Assembly: GCF_014207505.1 (NCBI RefSeq)
Contig: NZ_JACHGL010000005.1
Location: 129,487-193,486, forward strand
Source: Leuconostoc carnosum
Lineage (GTDB): Bacteria > Bacillota > Bacilli > Lactobacillales > Lactobacillaceae
Direction of reading: 5' to 3'
Length of the DNA stretch: 64,000 nucleotides
Shown here: positions 54,899-62,914 of the stretch, piece by piece
How positions within the stretch are numbered: position 1 is the first letter of the stretch
Layout: each line of letters starts with the position of its first letter
Notes under the pieces: model-generated
Databases searched by the model: none
The model's input: only the letters and a program-made list of their open reading frames with translations
Told to the model about the DNA's origin: nothing
Translations under genes and position numbers: made by a program

Positions 54899-55309
54899 TT
54901 AGTTTTTTTCGACGTTGCTTAATTTCAAATCCCAAATTCTTATTTTTTCGCTAAAATTTATAGATTTTAATGAATTTGCTGCCCCTAAAAATTCGTCATT
55001 AACGTCCAAGGAAAATAACGCTCTTTCTAAATTTGCTTTTGTAAATTCAGCATTATTAACGTTGTGACAACTTGTAAAATTATTACTTTTTAAGTCTGCA
55101 TTTTCAAATTTAACTCCAAATAAATTATATTTATCAAATTTAACTTTTTTAAAAACTGTTCCTCTGCAAAAGCTATTTTTAAAATGTACATTTGTTAATT
55201 CAGCGCCATTTAAACTAATACTTTCCAATTTACAATTTATAAATGTTATATTCTTGAACTCACTTTCGATAAATGTACTGTTGCTCAAATTCCATTTTTT
55301 TAATACCAC
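54899..55309 (-). CDS. Pentapeptide-repeat protein
   Basis: A 136-residue protein built from A(D/N)LXX-type pentapeptide repeats: ESEFKNITFINCKLESISLNGAELTNVHFKNSF and KFDKYNLFGVKFENADLKSNNFTS. Such repeats fold as a right-handed quadrilateral helix. The GTG start at 55309 follows AGAGG ten bases upstream. It is the second gene behind a small membrane-protein frame, with a 35-base gap, and carries no membrane segment of its own. Function is unknown; Qnr-type gyrase protection would need a longer repeat array. Confidence 0.7.
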   Translation of the reverse strand: MVLKKWNLSNSTFIESEFKNITFINCKLESISLNGAELTNVHFKNSFCRGTVFKKVKFDKYNLFGVKFENADLKSNNFTSCHNVNNAEFTKANLERALFSLDVNDEFLGAANSLKSINFSEKIRIWDLKLSNVEKN

Positions 55310-55344
55310 GCGGTCTCTACCTCTAAAAGAAAGATTAATATTAC

Positions 55345-55657
55345 TTAATCCTGTTCACGCAATGAAATCTTTTTAAATTTAGATAGAACTAATTCTAGAA
55401 ATAAATGATTTCGATAACTAGTTTCACCGGTTACATACCTTGATACCTCTAATTTAAGAACTAATTTTTTCTCTAAATCATTTTGAACAACATATGGCGT
55501 CAGTGTAAATAATCCGGTTAAAATTATTAGATCAATTACTGAACTAATACAGTTTTCTGCTATTGAAGGCAAGCCAGTTTTGAAATATAATATACAATAG
55601 ATATTAAAACCAAATAATAGCAATACTTGTAAAAATAATAATTAATAATTTTTTCAT
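55345..55657 (-). pseudogene. Small membrane protein, apparently frameshifted near its start
   Basis: The intact frame (55345..55623) would have to start at a TTG without a ribosome site and reads into GLPSIAENCISSVIDLIILTGLFTLTPYV. An ATG at 55657 gives MKKLLIIIFTSIAIIWF, a signal-anchor-like start, then stops. Removing one base from the TTTT run at 55606..55609 joins the two as IIWFNIYCILYF and restores a protein of about 104 residues with two membrane segments. It may be a true mutation, a sequencing error or a phase-variable site. Confidence 0.5.
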
Positions 55658-55703
55658 GTATTTGTATAGTTAATTATGGATTGCGCCAAAAAACCTCTTT
55701 TAA

Positions 55704-55767
55704 AAGTCCGGGCAAACTTATACATTCGTTTATTTAATCAAACAGGTGCATAAGTTTGCCCGGACTT
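55704..55767. repeat. 18-bp perfect inverted repeat, 28-base loop
   Basis: AAGTCCGGGCAAACTTAT at 55704..55721 has its exact reverse complement at 55750..55767. On the minus strand the 5' copy is the T-arm and acceptor end of the tRNA-like element, and the 3' copy is followed by TTTTAAAAGAGGTTTTTT. The repeat could therefore act as a very strong terminator that sequesters the tRNA-like 3' end. Confidence 0.85.
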
Positions 55768-55821
55768 GAACAAGGGATTTCCCTTTAAAAAGGATGTTTT
55801 AACCTCTTAAACTACAAATTT
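55751..55821 (-). other. Degenerate tRNA-like element
   Basis: Seventy-one bases fit a tRNA: acceptor AAATTTG/CAAACTT with one mismatch, TAGTTTAAGAGG matching the A-box consensus, D stem GTTT/AAAC, and T loop GTTCAAGTC matching the consensus. The anticodon arm is shortened to 4 bp (TCCT/GGGA) with loop TTTTAAA, formally anticodon UUA (reads UAA). A T-stem mismatch is also present. Probably a decayed or repurposed tRNA gene. Confidence 0.5.
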
Positions 55822-55827
55822 GTACCT

Positions 55828-55833
55828 ATTATA
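55828..55833 (-). promoter_or_regulatory. -10 box just upstream of the tRNA-like element
   Basis: A consensus TATAAT on the minus strand ends seven bases before the tRNA-like 5' end, so transcription would start at its first base. The -35 region (GTCTGG) is weak. Confidence 0.45.
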
Positions 55834-56022
55834 CTACAAAAGAAAAATAACCAGACAGTTTTATGCAAAAATCAGAGACTTTAGTTTTCATAAAATAATA
55901 AACTTGATAACAGCATATCTCAGATTAATATTGTTCCAATACATAACCTATGTTTAATAATGTATAGTATCAATAAAATACATCCTTATTCACTTATAAT
56001 ATTTTATTCTTTAATATATACT

Positions 56023-56062
56023 AAAAAAGCCCAACCGGAATTTAATTCAGTTGGGCTTTTTT
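56023..56062. terminator. Bidirectional terminator beyond the capsid gene
   Basis: AAAAAAGCCCAAC and GTTGGGCTTTTTT arms with a 14-base loop. It would end the phage head transcript 146 bases after the capsid stop. Confidence 0.88.
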
Positions 56063-56207
56063 GTGTATATTTAAACTTGAAGTTCATTGAATGTTGACCA
56101 TTCATAATAAATAATACAAAGCCATCTATTTTAATTAACAGGTGGTTTGTCTATTTAATTTGTAAATCTTGTTCCAAAATATTCTAGAACACAATTGCAT
56201 TGTCATA

Positions 56208-57128
56208 CTAAAATGCCACACGATAAGCGTAGTTAGAATTTGATTTATGCAATTCAAACGCCTTACCATCAATCTTACCCCATGTTGCTTTCACGCCGTA
56301 TGGATGCATCGTGAATGCACGGCGAGTGAAGACCCGATCGTTACCAGCTGCTGCATCACGATCCTTTTCAAACGTTGTCATTTGTGATGGTGTACCTGAT
56401 GTACGTCCAAATGAACCAGAAGCCAACAAATATGTGTTGTATAAACCATCAGTCGGCACTAATGCATCATCAACAATGACACGGTAGCCAAGATAGGTTG
56501 GAATTTGTACTTGTGACTGTGATGCTGGAATGAATTGTATCAAGTTTTGCTTTTGCAAATCTGTGTAAACAGCTGAATGCATGACCAACAATGATAACTT
56601 ATCAGCAGCATCCCCTAACAATTGTTTTGTGTCTAACACTGCAGCTGCATCAATAGAAGCTGATGTTGCATTCAAATGGTCTGTTTCCCCAGTAGTCAGT
56701 GCGCCGTTAGTTCCAAATAAACCAGCCAATGTGGATGTCAATACTTTTTGTTCTTGGCGAATCCAATATGAACCAATCTTGTTCATCAATGATCCCATTG
56801 GGTCCGAACCTGACATTACTGCTGCCAATTCATTAACAGACCAACCGCGTCCACGATACATGACGGCTGCAATATCTTGCCCAGCTACGATTTTATCAGT
56901 TGACAATGAGTCACTATCAGAAAGCACCTCATCTTCTCCAGATAAATCATTCCAGTAAGGCATATGAACTAGTGTCCCACCTGCTTGAATATTTGCAGCA
57001 ACACGTGCATCTGCTACCGCTACCCCTGATTGGATAAGTGCAGAATTTTCTGTTGAATATTGCTCCATGTATTGATTAAATACTTCTGGCGTTACTACGT
57101 CGATAATTTTTGTATTAGCGTTAGGCAT
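56208..57128 (-). CDS. Phage major capsid protein
   Basis: A 306-residue coat protein of the HK97 fold, SPP1 gp13/P22-like coat branch. It begins MPNANTKIIDVVTPEVFNQYMEQYSTENSALIQSG, with MPYWNDLSGEDEVLSDSDSLSTDKIVAGQDIAAVMYRGRGW and a C-terminal FTMHPYGVKATWG. This layout is seen in phage coat proteins made with a separate scaffold and no protease. It follows the scaffold gene by four bases. No head-completion or tail gene follows it. Confidence 0.87.
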   Translation of the reverse strand: MPNANTKIIDVVTPEVFNQYMEQYSTENSALIQSGVAVADARVAANIQAGGTLVHMPYWNDLSGEDEVLSDSDSLSTDKIVAGQDIAAVMYRGRGWSVNELAAVMSGSDPMGSLMNKIGSYWIRQEQKVLTSTLAGLFGTNGALTTGETDHLNATSASIDAAAVLDTKQLLGDAADKLSLLVMHSAVYTDLQKQNLIQFIPASQSQVQIPTYLGYRVIVDDALVPTDGLYNTYLLASGSFGRTSGTPSQMTTFEKDRDAAAGNDRVFTRRAFTMHPYGVKATWGKIDGKAFELHKSNSNYAYRVAF

Positions 57129-57132
57129 TTAC

Positions 57133-57711
57133 TTATTCTCCTTGTGATTGTTCTAGGTACTTCGTTAAATTGAAGCCCTCTGTTTTCATTGCTTCAGTAA
57201 GATTACCTGGTTGCTTTGGTGTTCCCCCGCCTGCCGGATTATATCCTTGTTGCGATCCACCGTCAAACAAATACCCCTTACTATCTTGTAACTTTGAAAT
57301 TTGATCGTTAAGTCCAGCCAATTCACCGTCATCAGTCATTTTGATTGCTTCCATATCTAGGAATGCTTTCAAATCTTGTGGATCACGTGCCTTTGTCTTT
57401 GACAATGCATCACTCAATGCGCTGTCAAGTTTCGTTGCTGCCAACTTTTCATTAAGTGATTGCGTATCGGTGTCATACTTGTTTTGCAAATCTGACAATC
57501 GCGTTGACAATTCTTCATTGTCTCCTGCGCCCTTCTTCAAGTCCTTAATATCCTTGTCGCGTTGTGTCATCTGTTCATTTAAGCTGTCACGCTCGGCAGT
57601 TACGGTATCAAGCTTTGCATTTTCTTGCTTGATTAATTCACCTTTTAACGCCATCACACCTTTGACTTGCTCATCATCAAGACCTAACGATTTCAAATCT
57701 TCTGTGTTCAT
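57133..57711 (-). CDS. Phage scaffolding protein
   Basis: A 192-residue protein with a long, charged coiled coil (about 25-100, KQENAKLDTVTAERDSLNEQMTQRDKDIKDLKKG). The Gly/Pro-rich C-terminal part is followed by PGNLTEAMKTEGFNLTKYLEQ. This fits DUF4355/GP20-type scaffold proteins, which shape the procapsid and leave. It lies directly before the capsid gene, as scaffold genes do. Good ribosome site (GGGAGG). Confidence 0.83.
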   Translation of the reverse strand: MNTEDLKSLGLDDEQVKGVMALKGELIKQENAKLDTVTAERDSLNEQMTQRDKDIKDLKKGAGDNEELSTRLSDLQNKYDTDTQSLNEKLAATKLDSALSDALSKTKARDPQDLKAFLDMEAIKMTDDGELAGLNDQISKLQDSKGYLFDGGSQQGYNPAGGGTPKQPGNLTEAMKTEGFNLTKYLEQSQGE

Positions 57712-57849
57712 ACTTTACCTCCCGCGGTTGTTGCGGCAGTCCGCCCTGCCATGAGTTAGGTATGAAAATGAACAGTTTAGCGACATATTCAGGTCGTGTT
57801 AGGTAAGTCATCTCATATCATTGGTTAGTGAGAATAATTTTTGTGCAAA

Positions 57850-57876
57850 CAAAAAGCAACCACTCTCGTGATTGCA
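57850..57876 (-). terminator. Terminator between the small MuF-linked gene and the scaffold gene
   Basis: GCAATCAC and GTGGTTGC arms around a GAGA loop, followed by TTTTTG on the minus strand, eight bases after the small gene stop. Confidence 0.75.
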
Positions 57877-57883
57877 TTAGTAT

Positions 57884-58111
57884 TTACCACTTTTCAGAAG
57901 TAGTTATTTTTGTAATAAAATCTGCTATCTTAGTAAGTTTTTTATTGGTAGCCGAGTCATTCGTTTGAACCTCAGCAGTCTCGATTTCAATCATTTTATC
58001 AAACTCTTGATCAAATGCTTCATCAGTCATCACAGCTTCAAACACAATGCCGAAATTGCGCTTCAAAGTAACAACTTCATCTTCAGTTAGATAGTCATTT
58101 ATCTTTTGCAT
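57884..58111 (-). CDS. Small acidic protein, candidate immunity protein for the MuF-linked nuclease domain
   Basis: A 75-residue acidic, helical protein from the ATG at 58111 (MQKINDYLTEDEVVTLKRNFGIVFEAVMTDEAFDQEFDKM). Its start overlaps the 3' end of the MuF gene by 17 bases. Polymorphic MuF toxins of temperate phages carry their immunity gene at this place, and many nuclease immunities are small and acidic. The family is not recognised. Alternative: an unrelated phage morphogenesis protein. Confidence 0.55.
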   Translation of the reverse strand: MQKINDYLTEDEVVTLKRNFGIVFEAVMTDEAFDQEFDKMIEIETAEVQTNDSATNKKLTKIADFITKITTSEKW

Positions 58112-59414
58112 ATTTTTTAGCATACCTTTCTTGTGTTTTATATGTGGTGACAACATTACCAGTAGCTGGATTAATTACAACTGTTGCTTGTTGGCCTAAA
58201 TATTTACGCCCAACTTGGCCACTACCATTTACTTTATCTGGATAAACATGCAATGGATCAGTCAGTGCCTGCTTAATACTATAGACATCAACTGCTCGTT
58301 GAGCCATCCGTTCTGTTACATGCCTAGATACGCCAGATATTTCAACGCCATCTTTTGTTGCTACACCAATAATACCATTTTTTGAAATAGCCTGCTGATA
58401 GGCAAACCACTCATCAAATGTCTGACTTGGTACTTGTTCACCTTTGCCAGTTTCAGGATTACGTGACCAGCGTGTCGACGTTTCATCTGCTAATTCTTCG
58501 TACCAAGGTGCTGTGGTGCAACGACAATGCGCATGCATGACTGGATAATTGACGCCCTCTGACCGCTCTTTCAAATCAAATACTTTACCATCTAGATGTC
58601 GACAAGTATCACACGTATGTGTCTCTAACGTTGCCAAATACTCATATTTTTCAATACCCGATTCGGTATAAGCACTTGCTGTTGCCGCTTCAGTTGCATG
58701 TGCAACCTCCGTTGTGATTAATCTGTGAACTTGGTACTTTTTAAAGTTCCTAAACGTCAAACTTGTGTCTTTTATCAACCGGTCCGGACTATAACCCAAG
58801 GCAATACCACGACTGATAGTGTCTTGTAAGGCATTTGGTAATACCTCAGTCATATTCCCCCAGACACGGTGACTAAAATCATCACCAAACCATGGCTTGC
58901 TAATCACATTTTGTAATTGTTCAGCATCAAAGTGAGCAAAATCAGATGTGAACGAACTATTTTGAGATTGTGTATTGAACACCGTACGGTAATAAGTATC
59001 TTCAAATGTGTTAGTTAACATACCAAGCATCTTAAGCTGTTCTGGTTTAGCATAACCAGCTAAAATGTTCTTAATTTGTGCATCTAAAACTTGTAAACGA
59101 CTAACTCGGCTACGATAATATTCAAAGTTTAACTCATCATCATAGCCACCTGCACGCGCTTTGTGTTCCCATTCATCTAACGTATTCTGCCATTGATGAT
59201 TTTCAACACCACGCAATATTTTCTGCGCCTCATCAGCATTAATTGTGCCGTCTTCATCAGCGTACTTATTGGCCCATTTTTTGATAACATTTTCAACCTC
59301 AAGCGAAGCATTGGCCAATCGTTTTGCCATATCAAACTCATATTGTTCACCTTGATTTAATGCTGCATTTTTAATTTTCAAAGCGCGCTTACGCCAGTAG
59401 TCCGCACTATTCAT
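58095..59414 (-). CDS. Phage minor head protein (SPP1 gp7/MuF) with a C-terminal nuclease-like domain
   Basis: A 439-residue protein. The MuF region (about 195-305) has LGYSPDRLIKDTSLTFRNFKKYQVHRLITTEVAHA and a metal-binding CDTCRHLDG with PVMHAHCRC. After a linker (WSRNPETGKGEQVPSQTFDEW) comes a domain at about 355-430: HVTERMAQRAVDVYSIKQAL, a DPLHVYPDK stretch, RKYLGQQATVVINPATGNVVTTYKT. This His-x2-Glu-Arg plus beta-sheet pattern resembles small BECR-type RNases (DUF4258-like). It suggests a MuF polymorphic toxin; the assignment of the C-terminal domain is by eye. Confidence 0.8.
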   Translation of the reverse strand: MNSADYWRKRALKIKNAALNQGEQYEFDMAKRLANASLEVENVIKKWANKYADEDGTINADEAQKILRGVENHQWQNTLDEWEHKARAGGYDDELNFEYYRSRVSRLQVLDAQIKNILAGYAKPEQLKMLGMLTNTFEDTYYRTVFNTQSQNSSFTSDFAHFDAEQLQNVISKPWFGDDFSHRVWGNMTEVLPNALQDTISRGIALGYSPDRLIKDTSLTFRNFKKYQVHRLITTEVAHATEAATASAYTESGIEKYEYLATLETHTCDTCRHLDGKVFDLKERSEGVNYPVMHAHCRCTTAPWYEELADETSTRWSRNPETGKGEQVPSQTFDEWFAYQQAISKNGIIGVATKDGVEISGVSRHVTERMAQRAVDVYSIKQALTDPLHVYPDKVNGSGQVGRKYLGQQATVVINPATGNVVTTYKTQERYAKKYAKDK

Positions 59415-59417
59415 TTA

Positions 59418-60818
59418 TTAATCCTCGATGTCAGTACGTGCTGCTTGATTATCGTAAGTGTCTGTTTGATTTTGTCTTAATTCCAACTCATCTTGCCAAT
59501 CATCAACAAGTGGATTACTTTTTGCAATGGCTTCATCACTGGTTACATTAGCTAACTTTGCAACAATATCTGCTTGTTCTGTGTCATCTTTTACGGCTGC
59601 TCGTGTCCATTTTTGTGTGATGCGCCGCTTCTCTGACTGACCATCGTTCAAATAACGTAAGACCGCACGTACCAACTCAGAAACACCTGGGCGAAACTCA
59701 CTCTCAAGTGCAGCTGCTTTCAGTTCAAGTAGTGTGTAAATCATTTTCAAAGCCACACCTGTTTTGTTCGTCCCCATTTCAACACGAGATGGGTCAACAC
59801 CTTGACCATGCAAGAATATCGCTTCTCGTGTTCTGTCTAATAAATCATCACGAGCTTGTACTGGAATATCAATCGTTAACTTATCAACACCTGATTGGTC
59901 ATTGCCATCATATTTTTCTAAATTAAGCACTTGATCGCGCTTTAGTTTTTGTTTGAATTCATCAGCACTGCCGGCATCACCATAATTTGTTAATATCAGG
60001 ATAACTTGTTGCACATCATCAACATCATTTACAAATCCAGAATACACACGGTCGAATACGTCAATTAACCCCTTGTAACGAGATAAATCCGAAGTACCAT
60101 CTTGATTATTCATAAATGAAATGAATGGCACCGCACCTGTGTCATGCTTTAGAATATTGCTGTTATCTAAAGGTGATGCGGTTGTAATGTCAAACACTGG
60201 CACCCTAAAATCATACTCGAGCGCTGCATAACCTAAACCTTGTTGATGTTTGAAAAACTGCGCTTCCTTATCAGTCCAGTATTCATCGTAGATATAAGTG
60301 TCCCCAGTCTCTGTGTCGAGTGATTCATACGTTCGACGTACTGCCAACAACTTTTGTTCCAAGCTACTGTCATAAATTGGTGTAATCTGCGCTGGGTCAA
60401 TCGTTGCAAAGTGAAATGCGCCCTCATTGTCTGTCCAATAATGTAACCACGCTGTGCCTGCATTAGCTGCATTAACAACTAATCTGTTAAAAATACGTGC
60501 ATAATTATCTCCCAATACTTCAAGCGCCCTTTGATTTAATGCATCATCTTCAACGTCAAAAGTTGGGACAATACCACCGACATATTGTGCTTTTTGGTCA
60601 ACCAGAATGCGATGATAACCATTACTGATACGATTGTCAGCCTTACGAATAAGTTCATCGTTTTTACCGTTTGCGTCAAGCGTATCTTGGCCACCTTTGT
60701 CACGTGTGATATCGTTTTTATTATTGTAATAACGCACTGACTCCTCATATTTAGCAGTCAATCGTGTCCGCAAATCATCAGTGCTTTTAAATACTTTTTT
60801 TGCTACTTCTAATTCCAT
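59418..60818 (-). CDS. Phage portal protein (SPP1 gp6 type)
   Basis: A 466-residue portal, the dodecameric DNA gate of the capsid. Portal features include KYEESVRYYNNKNDITRDKG at the N-terminus, NGYHRILVDQKAQYVGG, NAANAGTAWLHYWTDNEG, VPFISFMNNQDGTSDLSRYKGLIDVFDRVYS and the C-terminal GTNKTGVALKMIYTLLELKA stem/crown. The ATG at 60818 lies directly after the TerL stop (60821..60823), with no good ribosome site, so it is read by coupling. Confidence 0.9.
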   Translation of the reverse strand: MELEVAKKVFKSTDDLRTRLTAKYEESVRYYNNKNDITRDKGGQDTLDANGKNDELIRKADNRISNGYHRILVDQKAQYVGGIVPTFDVEDDALNQRALEVLGDNYARIFNRLVVNAANAGTAWLHYWTDNEGAFHFATIDPAQITPIYDSSLEQKLLAVRRTYESLDTETGDTYIYDEYWTDKEAQFFKHQQGLGYAALEYDFRVPVFDITTASPLDNSNILKHDTGAVPFISFMNNQDGTSDLSRYKGLIDVFDRVYSGFVNDVDDVQQVILILTNYGDAGSADEFKQKLKRDQVLNLEKYDGNDQSGVDKLTIDIPVQARDDLLDRTREAIFLHGQGVDPSRVEMGTNKTGVALKMIYTLLELKAAALESEFRPGVSELVRAVLRYLNDGQSEKRRITQKWTRAAVKDDTEQADIVAKLANVTSDEAIAKSNPLVDDWQDELELRQNQTDTYDNQAARTDIED

Positions 60819-60820
60819 GA

Positions 60821-62101
60821 TTACCAACCAATCTTTGTCCTTGTGCTTAATACCGTGTAGACAAAATATCTGTCCGCATCCATCGCATGATCATGTTCCT
60901 TTACCGGTTTATCTTCGCCCTTATCTGCTGCCTTCTTGTCCCAAATATATGAGTTGATTTCCTTGAATGTGTTGACTGCTTTCGATGACCACTTAATCTT
61001 GCCCTCATTCATAGCTGACATCTGAGCTCTTATACCGTTAAGCACATCATTTCTAGCAGGAACAACTCGGAAACCACATTGTCTAAGTTCAGCCCTGAAA
61101 CTAGCAGCAGCGGGATCAAGAATCATTTTGACATGCTTACGTTCTAAATGATTACGCTCATAAAACTCTTCTAGGTCTTCACGGAATTGGCTATCTGTCT
61201 TCTGCTTAGCTGTGTCACGTCCTGAATAATAATACTCATCAGTGTTGTACCAAATACCTTTGTAACGTGACCAGCGTTTAAATACGGTCGCATTCTGTGT
61301 ACCATAATCTGCTGACACCCACTCTTCATCAAAAGAAATATTATCCGGCAAATCAACTACCATTCTGTCCTGGTCAAAGTTGTCATAAATGACACCCTCG
61401 GAGACTGACCATTGGCCAAGAATATAACGCTGATAAAATACACCTGAATACATGCGCTCATATCGTTCACGCGTGGCCAAACTCAATGATGGATTATCTT
61501 TCATCATAAAATGAATGCGTATCGCGTGATGTTTGGCAAGATTGTCTATCCATTCTTGCTTGAACCAATGATATGGCCCTTCTGGGTTACCATTGAACCA
61601 AAACTTCGCACCAGTATCAGAGGCACGAGCCGTGGCCTGATTAACAAAGCTCTGTGGCATCAACACCACTTCATCAAAGAAAAAGCCCGCAGTCGTGATA
61701 CCTTGTACCAAGTCTTGCGAACTTTCATCTTTACCACCAAATAGGAAGTAAAAGTTTGTTGTATTGCCCTTTGTGATGTCGAGTCTGTTCTCACTACGAT
61801 TATCCTTAACCGAGTAACCTGATGCACTCAACATTGACACCAAAGGTCTGATAACATTTCGTCTCAGTGATCCAATCGTTTTACCAGCCATGCCAAAGTT
61901 ATGGCCATTAAATTCTGACATGGACCAAATAACATATCCTAAAGACATCACGACCGTTTTACCAGCACGAACCGACCCATCAGCAATAATTGTTTCTTTA
62001 TCACGATAAGCTGCACTCATCCACCAAGACAACACCTGCATTTGTTTAATTGAAAATGGTTTAAAGTCAAAACTGACATTAAATTTAGGTTTCGATGCCA
62101 T
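60821..62101 (-). CDS. Phage terminase large subunit
   Basis: Packaging ATPase and headful nuclease, 426 residues from the ATG at 62101 (MASKPKFNVSF), six bases after GGAG. Walker A is GSVRAGKT (42-49), Walker B FFFDEV (Asp143-Glu144). The RNase H-like nuclease has Asp265 (VSADYGTQ), Asp329 (MILDPAAA) and Asp408 (HAMDADRYF). All catalytic acids are present, so the enzyme looks functional. It overlaps the end of TerS. Confidence 0.94.
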   Translation of the reverse strand: MASKPKFNVSFDFKPFSIKQMQVLSWWMSAAYRDKETIIADGSVRAGKTVVMSLGYVIWSMSEFNGHNFGMAGKTIGSLRRNVIRPLVSMLSASGYSVKDNRSENRLDITKGNTTNFYFLFGGKDESSQDLVQGITTAGFFFDEVVLMPQSFVNQATARASDTGAKFWFNGNPEGPYHWFKQEWIDNLAKHHAIRIHFMMKDNPSLSLATRERYERMYSGVFYQRYILGQWSVSEGVIYDNFDQDRMVVDLPDNISFDEEWVSADYGTQNATVFKRWSRYKGIWYNTDEYYYSGRDTAKQKTDSQFREDLEEFYERNHLERKHVKMILDPAAASFRAELRQCGFRVVPARNDVLNGIRAQMSAMNEGKIKWSSKAVNTFKEINSYIWDKKAADKGEDKPVKEHDHAMDADRYFVYTVLSTRTKIGW

Positions 62102-62861
62102 CATTTTCTCCAAATACGTTAGTGTTCTTAATTGCGTTGATTAAACCGTCTTCCGTCACATCTTCCTTGGCATAATCACCCATCATTTCAAGTAATCTGT
62201 CCCGGGCCTTATTCCGATCATGCAACTCCACAACCAATCCATCTTTACCTTTAGATACTTTCTTTAATGCCCAGGTATCTAATTCATTTTGGCTTTTTAT
62301 CTGAACCCACGATTCGTGACGAACTATTGGATTTTCGTTAGTATCTAATCTAACATCCCCCTCGGAATCCGTTAGCAACACGTCGTACTCACCAAATCTT
62401 ATGTACTCCCTTATATCAGCACGTGCTTCCTTTGCCAAGTCTTCTATCAAATCAAAAGCGCCAACGCTCAGCTCTTGTAATTTAGCTGCACGCAGACGCT
62501 TTATTTCTTCTTGAATGTCAACCTTTGTCAACAACCTGTGACCTAATGTTTTTGCCGATTGATAGTCAACACCGTAAACATTTATGTAAGACTGGGTAGC
62601 GTTAGATGTACGAAGAAACTCGAGAACAAAGGCTTTTCTCTTATCAGTGAGATCACTTTCACTTAATTCTTGAATAGCTTTTTCAGTTGGCTTTGACGTT
62701 GCATTTTTTGCAATGCGTTGCGTTTTTGTTGCAACATCGTTTTGCCAATGTCTCGACTTCCATGATCTAACCGTGCTAACTGATACACCATATTTATCAG
62801 AGATATCTGACAAATTCATGCCACCTTGAAAATCTTGCTCGGCTTCTTCATACTTTTTCAT
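62085..62861 (-). CDS. Phage terminase small subunit
   Basis: Recognises the packaging site and recruits TerL. The start is taken as the ATG at 62861, 12 bases after GGAGGT, giving 258 residues. An N-terminal helix-turn-helix (MNLSDISDKYGVSVSTVRSWKSRHW) is followed by the Terminase_2 domain: LTDKRKAFVLEFLRTSNATQSYINVYGVDYQSAKTLGHRLL. The C-terminal part, about 110 residues, is longer than in many TerS proteins. Confidence 0.9.
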   Translation of the reverse strand: MKKYEEAEQDFQGGMNLSDISDKYGVSVSTVRSWKSRHWQNDVATKTQRIAKNATSKPTEKAIQELSESDLTDKRKAFVLEFLRTSNATQSYINVYGVDYQSAKTLGHRLLTKVDIQEEIKRLRAAKLQELSVGAFDLIEDLAKEARADIREYIRFGEYDVLLTDSEGDVRLDTNENPIVRHESWVQIKSQNELDTWALKKVSKGKDGLVVELHDRNKARDRLLEMMGDYAKEDVTEDGLINAIKNTNVFGENDGIET

Positions 62862-62914
62862 GTCATTTACGGCACCTCCTTTCAATGTTTTAGTGAAAAA
62901 TAATTATGACTTGA

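Larger units (their letters stand above)
55658..56207. other. Gene-free boundary stretch between accessory genes and phage module
   Basis: No coding region is visible. It holds the inverted repeat and tRNA-like element at 55704..55835, a bidirectional terminator at 56023..56062, and AT-rich sequence. The phage capsid gene ends at 56208. I found no clear direct repeat marking an attachment site. Confidence 0.5.

Noticed and set aside
55751..55821. A working UAA suppressor tRNA
   Set aside because: The anticodon stem is one pair short, the T stem has a mismatch and the acceptor has a mismatch; decay is more likely than function, so it is reported only as tRNA-like.
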